Assembly: GCA_020747065.1 (NCBI GenBank)
Contig: JAGMVK010000020.1
Span: 186,001 to 250,000, forward strand
Origin: Cadophora sp. MPI-SDFR-AT-0126
Lineage: Eukaryota; Ascomycota; Leotiomycetes; Helotiales; Ploettnerulaceae
Length of the DNA: 64,000 nucleotides
Direction: 5' to 3'
The notes below the pieces were generated by a model. It saw only the letters and a list, made by a program, of their open reading frames with translations, made no database searches and was not told the DNA's origin. Below, one piece after another: positions 50,258-62,166 of this stretch. Position numbers and translations under genes: made by a program. Position 1 is the stretch's first letter; each line of letters starts with the position of its first letter.

Positions 50258-50782
50258 AGGTCAGGATAAACGTGCCTTTTCTAAACTTGATTCCTTTGTG
50301 ACTTTGCACCCGACGCTGAGGTCTTTTGGGCTGCTTTTTTGTATTGAAGCTCGACTTCATCTTTGCATGTTACTCTGACAAGGGCTTCCGTGGACTTGGT
50401 TGAGAGATTGGCTAAGATCTTGGGAAGTATGAAATTCTGAAGGATTATTGTCGAGAAACGGCTTCCTTGTTTACATTCTCTGGCTATGTTCTGTGGGTAG
50501 TGCTCAGTAGAGTTTGTGACTCAAATCAATATCGAACAATGAATGCTGCTACCCCCCTATTACCCAAATATATCATATCGAAATCACGTGGTTGCCACAA
50601 ACATAGTCGCTAAGACGCTAAAACCCGGACTGCCACACAAAGGGATAGCAATTCAATTTATTAAATGGCCTTACAGTAACGATTACCTTTGCTCACTTTA
50701 ACACGACCATGTCTTCCTATAGTAATTCAGTGTATCCTCCTTCTTCGGCCCTTATCTATATGCAGGCTGCAGGCCTCGAGTT
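50258..50782. other. Convergent intergenic region
   Basis: Between two 3' ends. No gene; a CACGTGG motif lies near 50585. Confidence 0.4.
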
Positions 50783-51793
50783 TCATGATAGTTTTATCTT
50801 CTTGAGGTCACGCTCAGCTTCTTCAGCCGTCTCATACTGCCCAGCCCAACACTTGTGCACAACCTCCTCAACTAGCGCTTCCTTAAGGGCAGGGAATTGA
50901 CGCAACCTAGACTTCTCTACGATCTCCTCCTCATCCTTCCATGAGTCTAAGTCCTCGAAGGGTGGATGACCTTCCATCATAAAGTAGATTGCAGATCCCA
51001 AAGCAAATAAATCTGTCTTTGGAGTTGCCATGTTGGAGTCTGATGCCGGCATTGACGATTTAGCGTCCTCGCACGAAAGCCCATCGAGTCGAACTGTGCC
51101 ATCAGAATTTAAGACTTTTCCTTGAAAGTCGCACAGTTTGATGTCTAGGTTGTCGTCGAGGAGCATATTGTTGGTATGGATATTGCAGTGGAGGACCCCG
51201 TGTTTGTGCATTTCAATGACACCTTCTGTGGCCTGCATGGCCCATTTCAATCTATTCTGAGTGGATAAACTTAGGCCGTTCTTTTCCAGATAAGAAGAGA
51301 CTGATCCATTGTGTGCATGCTCAAGTAACAACCCGTCCGTATGCATCCCCTTATACCCAATGAATCGAGGGTGCTGCCCTAATATTTCGAATATCTGGCC
51401 TTCTATCGCGAGACCATCGGTCTGTTGTTTTCTTAGCAACGTGTAAATCCTCTCCCCTCTAGCGTCGAGCCCTGATGGTTTGCTCGGGGGTAAATTCGGG
51501 TACTTGAGAACAGTATCTTCGTCGACTAGACCGATATAGTTGTTGCAACCACAACTAATGATACACTCAACGCCGCTCGAGAGCCAGGCGGTAGTCGTAA
51601 TATCTGGCGTAGGGCTTTCCATAGCCTCCGTTATCTCGTGGTTGTTGAGTAGCTCGCCGAAGGTATTTGCCTTGGGAATTGAAATAACTGACACGTGGCA
51701 ATGAAGGAGAGTCGCAGCTGGCGAGGTTTGCGAGCTCAAAACTTCCACTCGGGGGTAATTCGTGAAGAATCGGTGCCTGCCAAGACGTGGCAC
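50783..51793 (-). CDS. Kinase-like protein with degenerate catalytic motifs (probable pseudokinase)
   Basis: A single exon of 336 codons. The first 57 residues look poor as protein, so the Met at 51622 (MESPTPD...) is the better start, giving 279 residues. A kinase fold is clear: VLKYP (VAIK-type Lys about 97 in the long numbering), a C-helix Glu region, LLLEHAHNGSVSSYL hinge, LHCNIHTNNMLL catalytic loop, CDFQG, and KTDLFALGSAIYFMMEGHPPF. However, HRD is HCN, so the catalytic Asp is Asn, and DFG is DFQ. Phosphotransfer is therefore unlikely. The frame is intact, so it is a gene rather than debris. The C-lobe resembles the broken kinase at 30055-30760. Confidence 0.75.
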   Translation of the reverse strand: MPRLGRHRFFTNYPRVEVLSSQTSPAATLLHCHVSVISIPKANTFGELLNNHEITEAMESPTPDITTTAWLSSGVECIISCGCNNYIGLVDEDTVLKYPNLPPSKPSGLDARGERIYTLLRKQQTDGLAIEGQIFEILGQHPRFIGYKGMHTDGLLLEHAHNGSVSSYLEKNGLSLSTQNRLKWAMQATEGVIEMHKHGVLHCNIHTNNMLLDDNLDIKLCDFQGKVLNSDGTVRLDGLSCEDAKSSMPASDSNMATPKTDLFALGSAIYFMMEGHPPFEDLDSWKDEEEIVEKSRLRQFPALKEALVEEVVHKCWAGQYETAEEAERDLKKIKLS

Positions 51794-52941
51794 GAACTCG
51801 CTTTAAAGAACTTTGATTTGCGCAAGGTTTCCTTATCTTTCTTTCCCTTACCTTTTCAAACTCCATGTGGATATGATGCTGTACAAGTACTAGCCCCGCA
51901 TCATATTGCAGAAACCAAGAATTTCTTAGATGGGGTAATACCAAAGCATGAGTCATCGACGCCTGGTATCCCACAATTCACGAACGCCTCTTAGCACTAA
52001 AATGGAAGAGCATGGCACGTCGATTATCAATCGCCTTGTTCTGGTCACTAGTGCTGGCGGCTGTCGTGGCTCACTACTGGCATCTGCACCGCCTACTGCA
52101 AGGATGAGGGCTATTCTCAGCTGCAGGCGAAGTGCTACATGAACTCTGGGCAGTGACAGTGCTTCGGCAGAGGCAAACAGACCTATTCCCGGGGGAAGCC
52201 TTTCAAGAAGGTGATAATCCAGGGTATCGCTTTAGAAGGACAAAGCTGATGGGTGTTGGGTGGGCTAGAGATGTCTAGATGCAAGTCGGTTCTTTAGAAG
52301 TACTTAATCATAAATGCAATCGAGCATCACAAGGAGACTTACGAGAGTGAGGGACGACCGTGATAACTATTTGCTAGTGCTGTCGGGTGAAGTAGCATTT
52401 TGGAAGCAAGTAGGCGAGAACCAGTTTCCTTCACCATTCCTCAAAGAGAGGTAGCGATATCGCGCCCGTATACGAGAAGTGAATCCAAGACTTTAGACGG
52501 ATTTCGCCTTATCTCACTAGTAGCATGTGGAATAAACAGAGCCAGATTAGTGCTATAAGTACTCAATGAGTCTAAAAAAAAGTAGATGGATCAAGCCTTA
52601 ATTTGTCAATAACATTGGTAAAGGAATACAAACAGCCGCCATGGAGGGACAAAGTCACAATGCCTATTTTCGACGGCAGGTGGAATGACCGAAGATAGAA
52701 TGGATTCGGTCAGGTCAAATGGTCGGAGGGATGCGTAGTGCGGAGAGAGGAAGTTGAGCAAATTTATGTCAAACGACCCAGCAAGCCCAGTCGTTGGACA
52801 ACACGAACCGCGGCTAATCTAGCCAAAGGAGGATACGCTTTTGAGAAGGCTCGATAAAATCACGTTGAAAGCTAGTTATTGATATAGCTGTATAAGCGAG
52901 ATTTTGAGTTTGAAATACAAGTCACGCCCTCTATTCCCAGG
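51794..52941. other. Intergenic region
   Basis: No family-like frames. The short plus-strand ORFs at 51695-51994 and 51948-52142 overlap the 5' flank of the pseudokinase gene and are not supported. Confidence 0.4.
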
Positions 52942-54981
52942 TCAAACAATCCTGAGCTCCTGCTTTGCCAACTTCTTTTCTTCCTCCAAAGCCTCCCCAT
53001 TCATGAATCCATCCAGATAACACTCTCCCACCAACTCAAAAGCCTTACCCTCCCTCCTCAACACCAAAGGAACACTGCACCCCAACAGCACAACAACCAA
53101 ATCACCTTTCCTCGCTCTACAAGCTGCCATACCCAGATTCCCCTTTTCACAAACTACCAATCTCCTCGCCATCGTAACGATCGTATCCTCCAGCCTCCCA
53201 TAAAACTCCTTCAGCTTCCCCTCACGAAATTTCTTCGCTTCGGGTGTACTCATATCCTTGACCATCTCTTGACAATGCTCTTCAAGACTTCGACCGTGGA
53301 TGAGAAGTGATTTGTTAAGGCTGAACCAAGACCGGAAGAAAGCCGGGACCTTGGCTGATGTTGGGCGCTGAAAATAGGCGAGGCAGAATTGCAGGAAGGA
53401 GTCGTGGAAGAAGTCAGCGGGCATAGATTCCGAGAGGTAGCGATCTTTGCGGTCAAGTGCAATGCATCGGGAGACGATTTCCGTGATAGAGAGTGGTGTA
53501 GTAGTTGTCGTCGTCGTGGCCGCATTGAATTCGCATATGGATTGCTGCAGTGGTAAGCTTTCGATAAGTTCACCTGCATCGTCGTATCCTGATCCGCCTA
53601 AGCCGTCGATGATGTCGATGACAATACCAGTGCATGTCAAGTTTTTGTTACTCGAGTCTATGTTGAAGACTGGTTTCGTGCTTCCTGACGCTCTGTAAGC
53701 TACATCAGATCCATGTACTCCGGTTGGCCGAAAGTTTCCCGTCCCTTCACTTGAGCCCTGACTTGCCATAACTGGTATGACCTTCCCCTCAACATGAGCT
53801 CTCCAGTCCGGCACCCAAGACGGCAATATTTTCTCAGAATCGGACTTCCTTGCATCATCATTGAATAGATGTGAATAGCAGATGATATCCAAGCTATTGT
53901 AATTCTCGGGTTGTATGAATGCTTTCACTAGATTCGTATAGGTGTCTTCGACGCTAGATTTAGAATTGAATGGAGGGACTAAGTGCGCGTCCTTTGCGAT
54001 GCCTAGGAGAGAGTAGATACGATCTTCTGGTTTGGTGACTCCGCTGTCGCCGACGTACGCTAGCATTGCGACGAGTCCCATTCCGTGAGGTCGTTCAAAG
54101 TACCATTGGCTCATTCGACGTCGATTCCAGCCAGCTAAGATACGCCGAGTAAGCCCAGGTCTTAGACCACTTCCACAAAAGACGTGAAATGAGATGAGAA
54201 ACAGCTCAAGCATACCTTCATGGCCCTTCCTGCCCAGAAGCTCTTTATCCCACCCTTTACACAACCAACTCGCATAAACTGCCGCCTCAAGATCATGCCT
54301 CGAGATACCCTCCGTCCCACAATAAAATGTCAACCTCATTCTATCACTAATCAAGAACTCCTGCAACGTCCACACGCGCTTCCACCACGGCCTCAGGAAT
54401 AAACATCTCAAAGCACGCCAATCGACACCACTTTTCGGCTCGCGCAACCACGCCATCGCCGCTCGACTCTCCACTTTACTTTTCCCGTCCACATGCTTCT
54501 TCTCGTCACAGAGTCGGTATAAATTCTTGATTGCGCCTCGACAGTCCCTCGCTTCTTGCTCAAAGATATGAAGAGAGTCGACCTCCTCACCGAGCCACAC
54601 CACTGTCCTGTACGCAGTCTTGTAGATCCTGCCCATGATCTCCATCTGACTACTCTTTTCCCTCTCATCATCCTGGTTAATACAAATCGAATCAATCCAC
54701 CACCAGGTATCAGGCGGAAAGTCTTTCATGGTAGAAATGAGACTTAGGAAGGAGTGGAGGTTGGAGGAGACATGCAGAGAGTGGCCATTGATGGTGAGGG
54801 GTTCGGGGTGAAGGGTTGCGCCCCAGGTATAGGAGAGGGCAATGAAAGGAGGACTTCTGGCTAGGACGAAGGGGATGAGATTGCCGTCAAATGTGGAAGT
54901 GCTAGTGCCCTGAGGGAGTTGAAGGAGGCGGATTGTGTGGAGGGGTTCATGGAGGAGCTTATCCTGGTGCGTGCTGGTCAT
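52942..54981 (-). CDS. HET-domain (heterokaryon incompatibility-like) protein, 679 aa
   Basis: Single exon. The three HET signature blocks are present: PPFIALSYTWGA (residues 44-55), WWIDSICINQDDEREKSSQM (about 93-113) and IYKTAYRTVVWLGE (about 119-132). The remaining 530 or so residues are a diverged C-terminal region without NACHT, WD40 or ankyrin motifs that I can see. HET proteins act in non-self recognition and trigger localized cell death on hyphal fusion; many relatives have unknown partners. The start is the first Met, ten or so residues before the domain begins to read well. No lesions are visible. The gene belongs to a fast-evolving family and lies 4.8 kb from the repeat island. Confidence 0.9.
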   Translation of the reverse strand: MTSTHQDKLLHEPLHTIRLLQLPQGTSTSTFDGNLIPFVLARSPPFIALSYTWGATLHPEPLTINGHSLHVSSNLHSFLSLISTMKDFPPDTWWWIDSICINQDDEREKSSQMEIMGRIYKTAYRTVVWLGEEVDSLHIFEQEARDCRGAIKNLYRLCDEKKHVDGKSKVESRAAMAWLREPKSGVDWRALRCLFLRPWWKRVWTLQEFLISDRMRLTFYCGTEGISRHDLEAAVYASWLCKGWDKELLGRKGHEGMLELFLISFHVFCGSGLRPGLTRRILAGWNRRRMSQWYFERPHGMGLVAMLAYVGDSGVTKPEDRIYSLLGIAKDAHLVPPFNSKSSVEDTYTNLVKAFIQPENYNSLDIICYSHLFNDDARKSDSEKILPSWVPDWRAHVEGKVIPVMASQGSSEGTGNFRPTGVHGSDVAYRASGSTKPVFNIDSSNKNLTCTGIVIDIIDGLGGSGYDDAGELIESLPLQQSICEFNAATTTTTTTPLSITEIVSRCIALDRKDRYLSESMPADFFHDSFLQFCLAYFQRPTSAKVPAFFRSWFSLNKSLLIHGRSLEEHCQEMVKDMSTPEAKKFREGKLKEFYGRLEDTIVTMARRLVVCEKGNLGMAACRARKGDLVVVLLGCSVPLVLRREGKAFELVGECYLDGFMNGEALEEEKKLAKQELRIV

Positions 54982-55383
54982 GATGAGGGTAATGGGACGG
55001 TATGAGTAATCTAACGTCTGATGACGTGAAAGTCGTGAAGCAGTTGAGATGAGGTGTTGTGTGGATGGAAGTGAGATACGAAGCGCTTATGCACAAGATG
55101 GCCAGGATATAGGGGGTGCAGGCTGACATGCATTAGCTCAAGCGAATGTGGGGTATGTAAACAAAATTGAAAAATCTCGTTGACTCGTTGATTTTTCCAT
55201 AATACATGAGTACTCGAGCGCCAATATTGACCACCAAAATTGTATAGGCTCGACTCTGCGCCTCAAAGGACTTGGATATTCCATGATGTCCAAGAAAGAG
55301 TAAAGAAAGGGAGTATATCAAACAAAGCGAGTGAGTAACAACCATTTCCAGCTTTCCTATAGCGACACTCACTAAGCGCCTCA
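54982..55383. other. Intergenic region
   Basis: Promoter side of the HET gene. Nothing else seen. Confidence 0.35.
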
Positions 55384-56942
55384 TCAAAGACCATCAAACT
55401 CATTCCCTTCTCCCTCCTCGTCACTGTCCATACAATTCTCACCTTCCCCCTCTTTCACCCAGACCTCCCAGACACCGTCCTTCACACCTCGCCTCCTTGC
55501 ATCCCGAAATATCAAACTAATCCTCTTCTTCAACCCTCTCCAGTACACTTCACTGTCATCTTTTCTCAACACAAGTTTCGAGCGTCCTGCAAATAGGACA
55601 TCGAATGTAATAGTGTTGAGTTGAGAGAGAGTATTAGCTTTCGAGTGGCGAAGAGAGCGAAGAACTCGGCAACGGTGAGGTCTCGCAGTGAGGGAAGGGG
55701 ACGGGCGAAGTCGAGAAAGAGGTTGCGTTTCTGGGGAATGAAGAATATTCTTGAGGGAAAAGGGGAGGGTGCCGGTGTTGATCCCGTGGTTGGAGATGAT
55801 GTCGCAAGGAAGCTGGACGGCGCAGGCTGTGACATAGCTCGGCACAATGGAGCATCAAGTGGTGCTGTATCCATCGATAGACCTGATTGTGATTTATGTT
55901 CAGATTCTCGAGGCTCGTCATGTACTTCACTCGTCGTAGTTGTTGTAATTTCCGAGCCATTTTGATCATCACTTGGTATCGAGCTGACAGGGTCATTGAT
56001 CGCGACCCATCCGGATGTTGTCGGTGGGGGAGATGCTGGGTCAGATGCATCACACTCACGTCTCGTAGAGGGGGACCCTATGTGGCCATCGTCGTCTCCG
56101 AGCGCTGATCCTGGTGGTGTTTGAAGTCTATTCGCGGTCTTAGGAGAAGCGCGCTCGTTTTTAATTGCTTGACCAGCATCGCCTTTCCTGCGTTTCTGAG
56201 AGGGAATGTCCTCGACGGTTTGTCGAACTCGCTTCTGTAGGCCCGACTGAAAATGTTCTTCAGTGATTACCATTTCAGAAGGTAGACTGGCATGGCGCGC
56301 TGCATTCTTTAGTGAGTATGGATTCGAACCCGACTTCAACAGCACATCGAAATTTGGAGTCCGACGATATGTTAGACCATCAGGATGCCAGCATTCGATG
56401 AGCAAGCCGTCGCTGTGCCATCTGTTCGTCCATGATGAAATGAATGCTTTCAAATCCGCACACACGACTCTGTGTAGCCCATCTGTAGCAGACATTCCTG
56501 TATGTTTGTCGATTTCTTGGACAAGATCCATCACGTCGTTGTCTGTAAGATGCTGTGAGTATAGCTCGTTTCGGTGCATGTAGCGCCAGATGAATTCATG
56601 AGCCCATTCCTTATGTTGACTGGACTTTATTCATTCGTAATTAGCCTGGCATACTCCAAGGTAGGATTGGGCTTGTAGACTTACTTTGAACAAGCGGTCG
56701 GACTTGGGTTCTCTTGTCGCTAGAATTGATCGAGAAGAGCTTGACTCCTGGGGTATTTTAGAGACAGATTGGCGGAGCTTCGTAGACTCGGGACTTCTTG
56801 ACTGAGGGAGTTTCTTTCTTGGTCCAACAAGAATGATTAGCAAGGTATCATGGAAAAACCAAATACGAAGTTACCTTCTGGAGTTCATGTCGGACTCGGT
56901 GTTGACCACAATTGTGTCCTCGTCGCCTTCGTAGTCACGCAT
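55384..56942 (-). CDS. Hypothetical, probably nuclear protein with an apparent frameshift
   Basis: No family recognised. Exons 56942-56875 and 56817-56685, then a third from 56624, joined in phase with good GT-AG sites. The N-terminus is acidic, followed by basic and Ser-rich sequence. A probable folded part (HKEWAHEFIWRYMHRNELYS...CADLKAFISSWTNRWHSDG...) comes next, then a PSQKRRKGD nuclear-localisation-like patch and a long disordered Ser/Pro/Thr region. Near 55608-55620 the frame changes: the in-frame reading stops at 55566, while the shifted frame continues as LNTITFDVLFAGRSKLVLRKDD... to a stop at 55384 and looks more protein-like. A CT dinucleotide run at the switch (TACTCTCTCTC on the minus strand) suggests a two-base slip. 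It may be a sequencing error, an allele or a real truncation. Confidence 0.55.
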
Positions 56943-58270
56943 ATTTCTCTCGCTAGCTGGGATTGCTGTTACTGCTGTAGGGAAGGGTTTGGAACAGCGG
57001 CTTGCCCTGGCCCGAATTATATAATGTGAAAGTGCGAGCGACTCTATGGAGATAACTGGTACTGCACTTCTTGGTCGGCGGTGAAATTGATTGTGCCAAG
57101 TCGAATTGATCCAGGTATGCCCAGTGATATGTCGAGTGTCATTGTATGTGCAGGTTCTCAATTCTATCAGAAAATAATGGGTCACTTATCTATATCCACG
57201 GATGAGACCAAAGGACAGGCTCTGGACGGTATATTTGTCTTGTTGGCTCCTAGGTACAGTGATACCGAAATAGACGCCCGGCCACACGGCGCTTAGATGC
57301 ACTCACCATGATCATGCATCGTGTGCCACCAATCGAGTAGACTCGATAATCAACCAACAAATCGGCAGTTGGTTACTCCTGGGTTCTCTGCAGATGATCC
57401 TACGAGTCAATCTAAAGCTGGCCAATTTGAAGTTGATCCTTGAGGTTGGCTTGTGAAGATGCCAACCAACATAGAAAACGACCAACAAGCTGGGAACTTA
57501 TCAGCTGTCTTCATCGGCAACAGCTGAGAAGACCAGAATTAAAAAACAGATTTCACATACATGAATGTGACTAAGTCACTGAATGCATGCCACAAAGCAG
57601 CATGGGTTGGTCCCAAAATATGACCACACCTGATCCTCCAACCTTTGCATACAGATGGTTAGGAAAAGCAACACTGTTGGCCATCTACCACAGCGAGTCA
57701 CTCCTAGTGCAGGATTAGAACAATTCCGATTCTAGTTGGTATGGCATATATCCATATAGATATGTTCCCGGGCACCGTGGCTGACAGCTGAGGCGACTAG
57801 AAAGACACTTGTTATGTTGGTCGTTGTGACGCAAACGTTGCCATCGCGGGAGGAAAGTAGGGAGCAGGGCTGGGCGCCTGTTAGCAGGTGCTGGCGTTCG
57901 GAATTTACCCCGCACTCAACTGAAGGGCCTGTAACGACATCTGGCCTTGGCTGTTTCGGCGACCTGATCACTTAAAGCACGCGGATCTTCCGCAACAACT
58001 TACCCCAAGTGTCATCAATATTCGAAGACAGGGTATATGCACAATACTGTACAACTGAGTGATTCATCAACGGACAAGGTTTTCGTATAGCAGGATTGAT
58101 TCAAGGAATTATTTATGGATTCGTTTCTAGGTGTCTATGTAAGGACCGGCTAGGGTATCATCATGACCCAAAAACACCAAACGCGCACGCTATTAATATC
58201 CACGATTTATCCCTTAGTCCAAGCCCCAAGAAGTAGATGTTGGCCCCCAAAGTTGTGTTACAAGTCTAGA
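56943..58270. other. Intergenic region
   Basis: About 1.3 kb with no supported gene. Small frames at 57081-57296 and 57715-57971 lack supporting features. Confidence 0.4.
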
Positions 58271-61200
58271 TCAACCCCAAAACAAAAGGCAAAAGAGCAT
58301 GACAACCGATCTGGTTAGCAAGAGGGACAATCGCAGCAAAGTCCGTAATCGTCCACCCACGAGGAGCAATTGTCCCAAGTAAATCATGCCACCAATGATA
58401 GGTATGCACATCATGTACATGAACTTGAAATCTTTGACGATCTTGTCTAGACCGACACGGAAGCCTTGTTTCTCGACTTCTTTGGCAGTGGCCGTCCATT
58501 CCATCTTGATGGAGAAGAAATGGCAAAGAAGCGCTGCGGAGAGGTGGATGGAAAGACCACCGAAGAAGAGGACGAACATGGGTGTCCATTTTATGGTGTC
58601 GACGACGGACCAAAAGAATATTTTCTCTCCGAGACGGTGGCGCAACATCGCGAATGCGAGAGGCGACTGCGAAATGTTAGAATCTTGAAACTTGCTTGAG
58701 GTGGAAAAGTATGTTGGGAGCTTACCAAGAGGTTGAAAACAACGGCCATGCCAACGAAGATCTTCCAACTGGTAAGATAGAATTGATCGACTTCAGATGA
58801 GAACCATCCGACAATAAGGTAATTTGCCAATGTCAATGGCACGGCAGCAGCGATCGCGTAATAAGTACCAATGTAAGCCAGAATGGTCATCTTGGAGGTA
58901 ATTTTGATATCGCTCCACAAGAATTTCCTGAAGAGTGGAGTAAAGGGCCCTCTATACCAGTACTTGAAAGGTCTGAAGACAAGCTCGTTGCACCCGTATG
59001 CATATCTGCGAATGTTAGCAGTCATCCACAACCGAGGAAGAACAATTAGAGACTTACTTCTCCCATCGAGCAAGTTCATCGTAGACAGTAAGCGAGACAC
59101 CTTCTTTGAAGCCACCTTGATGGTAAGTAGCTAAGCGAACAACGAAGTTGTTCATCTGCATGCGCAAACTGATATCGAAGTCCTCGGAAACGTGACTGTC
59201 AGACCAGAACTTTCGCATGCCATCCTCCTCGAAGGACACGGCTTGGACAGCTTTCCATCGGAGGAAGGCATTGTGGCCGACGAATGGCGCACTGTCACCG
59301 TTGCCGACGGCGAACTGAATGGACATGTAGATGAGGTTCGTGAAGTAAGTGATTCCGTTTTCAAAAGCATTGTTGGCGACTTGCATGACACCAGATGCAT
59401 GTTGCAGAATTGCTACCTCAGGACTTTCATGAAGCTCGAGTGCTCCGTAAAGAAGACAGTCTTCGGGCTGTTGGATTATTAGCAGTGCGTCCAGATTATC
59501 ATGAGTACAGACTTACCACTCGGGTATCTGAATCGATGAGGAGTACAACCTCGCCCATGCGAACGTTACCAGCAGCCAATGTACGCCCCTCATCAGACTC
59601 GACAGTAGTCTTCATCGCTTCATCATAAAGCTCATTCTCGTCTCCAATAGTCAAGTCCTCGACGGTACATGACTTAGACTCAGCACGAGCGGCCATGAGA
59701 CGCAGAAATTCATCCTCAACGCGGATGGAGAAATCAAGACAGTAGTTCATGTTGGAAGCTTTCTTGAACTGACCCTTGCGGACAAAGCCATCTGGATTTT
59801 TGAGTTTCTTCGTTTTCTTGAAGAATCCCCATTTGCCTCGACCGCCTTCTTCGTCCTCAACGGTGATCATGGAAGTGTCCTTCGGCCGTGAACACCAGCC
59901 GATGCCATTGACTTCATAGAAAGCTCGACGAGCCCTGGTTTGTGATTAGCGACATAAGTATGCATTTTCTAGCGATTTACTTACTCTGCCAAATCAGCAC
60001 TCACTGTTTGCATACCATCATCGTTAACAAATATAGAGGCGCTTCCTCCAATCTCTTCATATTTGGCAATAGCAGCCTGCAAACTGGTGACCGTTGGAAT
60101 AATGACTCTGATGTTCTCGTCAGCTGTTATAACAGATGACTTACGACTCACTCAACTTACCCTTTCAAACCCTCCTTGTAGACAGGCATCTGAATAGTGA
60201 TATGAGGAAGTTCTAGATCGGGGTATCTCTCCCTCTTTGGGGCTTTGGCTGAATAGAACATGGAGTTGCTGCGAACGTAGGTCAGAGGACCAAAAAGTTG
60301 GAATAAACTTCCACCAATGACGACAAAGTAGAACAAAGAGAACATGACAAAGATCGGAATAGTGAAGACGAGCGCAAAGCGAATAACTTTGCCATCGTAT
60401 CGGTATTCCGTCAGCAGCTTAGACGGGTCAGTAAGCCGTAGATGAAGATTCAGAGCAGAAAACTCACTTTGGAGACACAGAGCATTTCGACGAAGACAAC
60501 AAGTGCCATGGACACTCCAATCACACCAGCATGGAGTAGCAGGAATGGTCTTGCCGGAGGTGCAGCAGACTCTGTGTTTGGGTCAAAGTAATCATCTCCA
60601 CGGTCTTCAATATCGATAGCTGCCTGTTATGTCCATCAGAAATGACTTGATTCTGATTTTGGATATGCTCAATGGATGTTATGCTTACCTGAATGGCGAG
60701 ATACTTCTCGTCCATGACAATAGAAGCGGAACTGGGCGAGCTCGATTCGGCACCACGGCCACGTGCATAGCCAGGAGACCACGAGTAATTGTTTGGTGAG
60801 CTGATATGAGTGCCCCATACCTATGAGACGGATTAGCTGCGCTGTGCCGACAAGAAGAGATGGTAACTCACGTGAGCCATCAGTTTATCTTCGACATCTG
60901 CGGCATGGGCAAGGATTCCCTCAACACTATCACTCCAAAGCATCACGATGCGCTCCTCTCGAAGCAGACAAGCGTACGCCTTTGAATCGATTTCGTCTTT
61001 CCCGTCGAGGAAAGCATCCAGAGATTGGATGACGGGAATTCTGACCCTTGGGCCAAGATGAAGATCAGCTTGGAACGGGCTCACTTGAGCAAATAAGTTC
61101 TCCGTGATCTCAGAAGACATGGTCACTCCAACTCGAGCGTTTACAATACGCAGTGCTTCCAGAAATTGAATATCTACGGTTGCGGGCTCAGTTGCGTAGT

Positions 61201-61534
61201 TGATACCGTCAGGCTTTCGAATGGCAACACCAAGAGCAGACTGCTCTGGAGCATTTCCATTGTCGTCGCCAAATTCTTGGAGCCACTTCCGATCATTACA
61301 GCGCCGATAAAGATATTTTACTGTCTGAAAATTTGTCAGAGCCAAGCTTGAGTAAGTTCCTAGTTCGAATGTTACCGTATTGAATTTGTCTTGGTCAAAA
61401 ATTGTGCCTTGACTGCTGTGTCTCTTGCTCAAACTTGGGCCTGGTCGTTTGGCTGGGAGTGGATAGGCTGGGAGTGACTTCCTTTCATCTTTCATATGAA
61501 AGTAATCTGCAGACTCCGATGACTGGGAAGACAT
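58271..61534 (-). CDS. Family 2 glycosyltransferase (polysaccharide synthase), 927 aa
   Basis: Ten exons: 61534-61376, 61324-60872, 60820-60689, 60623-60468, 60417-60161, 60107-59985, 59934-59517, 59467-59058, 59005-58726, 58666-58271; all phases agree (928 codons). A cytosolic N-terminus is followed by two membrane segments (about 275-300 and 310-335). The GT2 catalytic domain has FVNDDG (about 412-417), LLIDSDTRV (DxD at 561-563), SEDFD (660-664) and DELARW (696-701, the Q/ExxRW motif). Four or five C-terminal spans end the protein. It lacks the chitin-synthase QRRRW signature. Layout matches the fungal GT2 proteins shown to be needed for hyphal growth on surfaces (ZtGT2/FgGT2). It probably makes an extracellular polysaccharide at the plasma membrane. 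The extreme C-terminus (after about 880) is the least certain part. Confidence 0.85.
61325..61375 (-). other. In-frame 51-bp intron in the GT2 gene
   Basis: GTAACA donor and TTTCAG acceptor with a CTCTGAC branch-like site. Its length is a multiple of three and it has no stop, so retention would add 17 residues. Confidence 0.6.
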
Positions 61535-62166
61535 CTTGAGCAGAGCCTCAAGGCTTGGGCGACGTCCGACAAAATGTGGAAATGTGTGAAAGTGAAGTAG
61601 CAGTTGGTTAGGAAAATGGAGAAATCTTCCGGGAGGTCCTTGTCAATAAGTGATCCAGGGAGTGCTCATCTCCGTGGGTCCTGGGAAAGTCTCCTGCATA
61701 CACGCTAAATGATCTGTCTTGAGCTTTCGATCGATCGGGAATTCGGTTGATGTAAGATTGGCGTGGGCAAGAGAAGGGCGGCTAAGGACAAGGAATCCTA
61801 TCAGAGTCGCATGGCAGGCCACGGAGAACCATGCGATAAGGAAAGTATCAAACGTTCAAAGTTCTGGCGCTACCAAGGCTGTCTCAAGCTGAATGGATTC
61901 AACCATCGCCGTCTTGAGGCAGAACATAGTAGTGTTGTCGCGGGAAAGGTGCGAGGCATGCGTCACCTCGGCGTTTTGAGGCTTTTTAGCTGGGCTAGAG
62001 CGACCACATCTCTACAAGGGCGTCAGAGCAGACATCGCGACTAATGATGTATCCTCAAATGAGGCACTTGTGGTGGTTTGGGCAGGTCCTTGAATAGATG
62101 CACGTGCATGAGTAGCGGATCTCGAGCTGGAGGGAACGAGCACGGACGAAAAAGCTCGCTAAAGTA
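61535..62166. other. Intergenic region between GT2 promoter and transposon
   Basis: Normal base composition until about 62166. The small plus-strand frame 61763-62044 has no recognisable features. Confidence 0.4.

Noticed and set aside
58271..61534. Calling the GT2 protein a classical chitin synthase
   Set aside because: The catalytic layout and DELARW motif differ from chitin synthases and no QRRRW signature is present.
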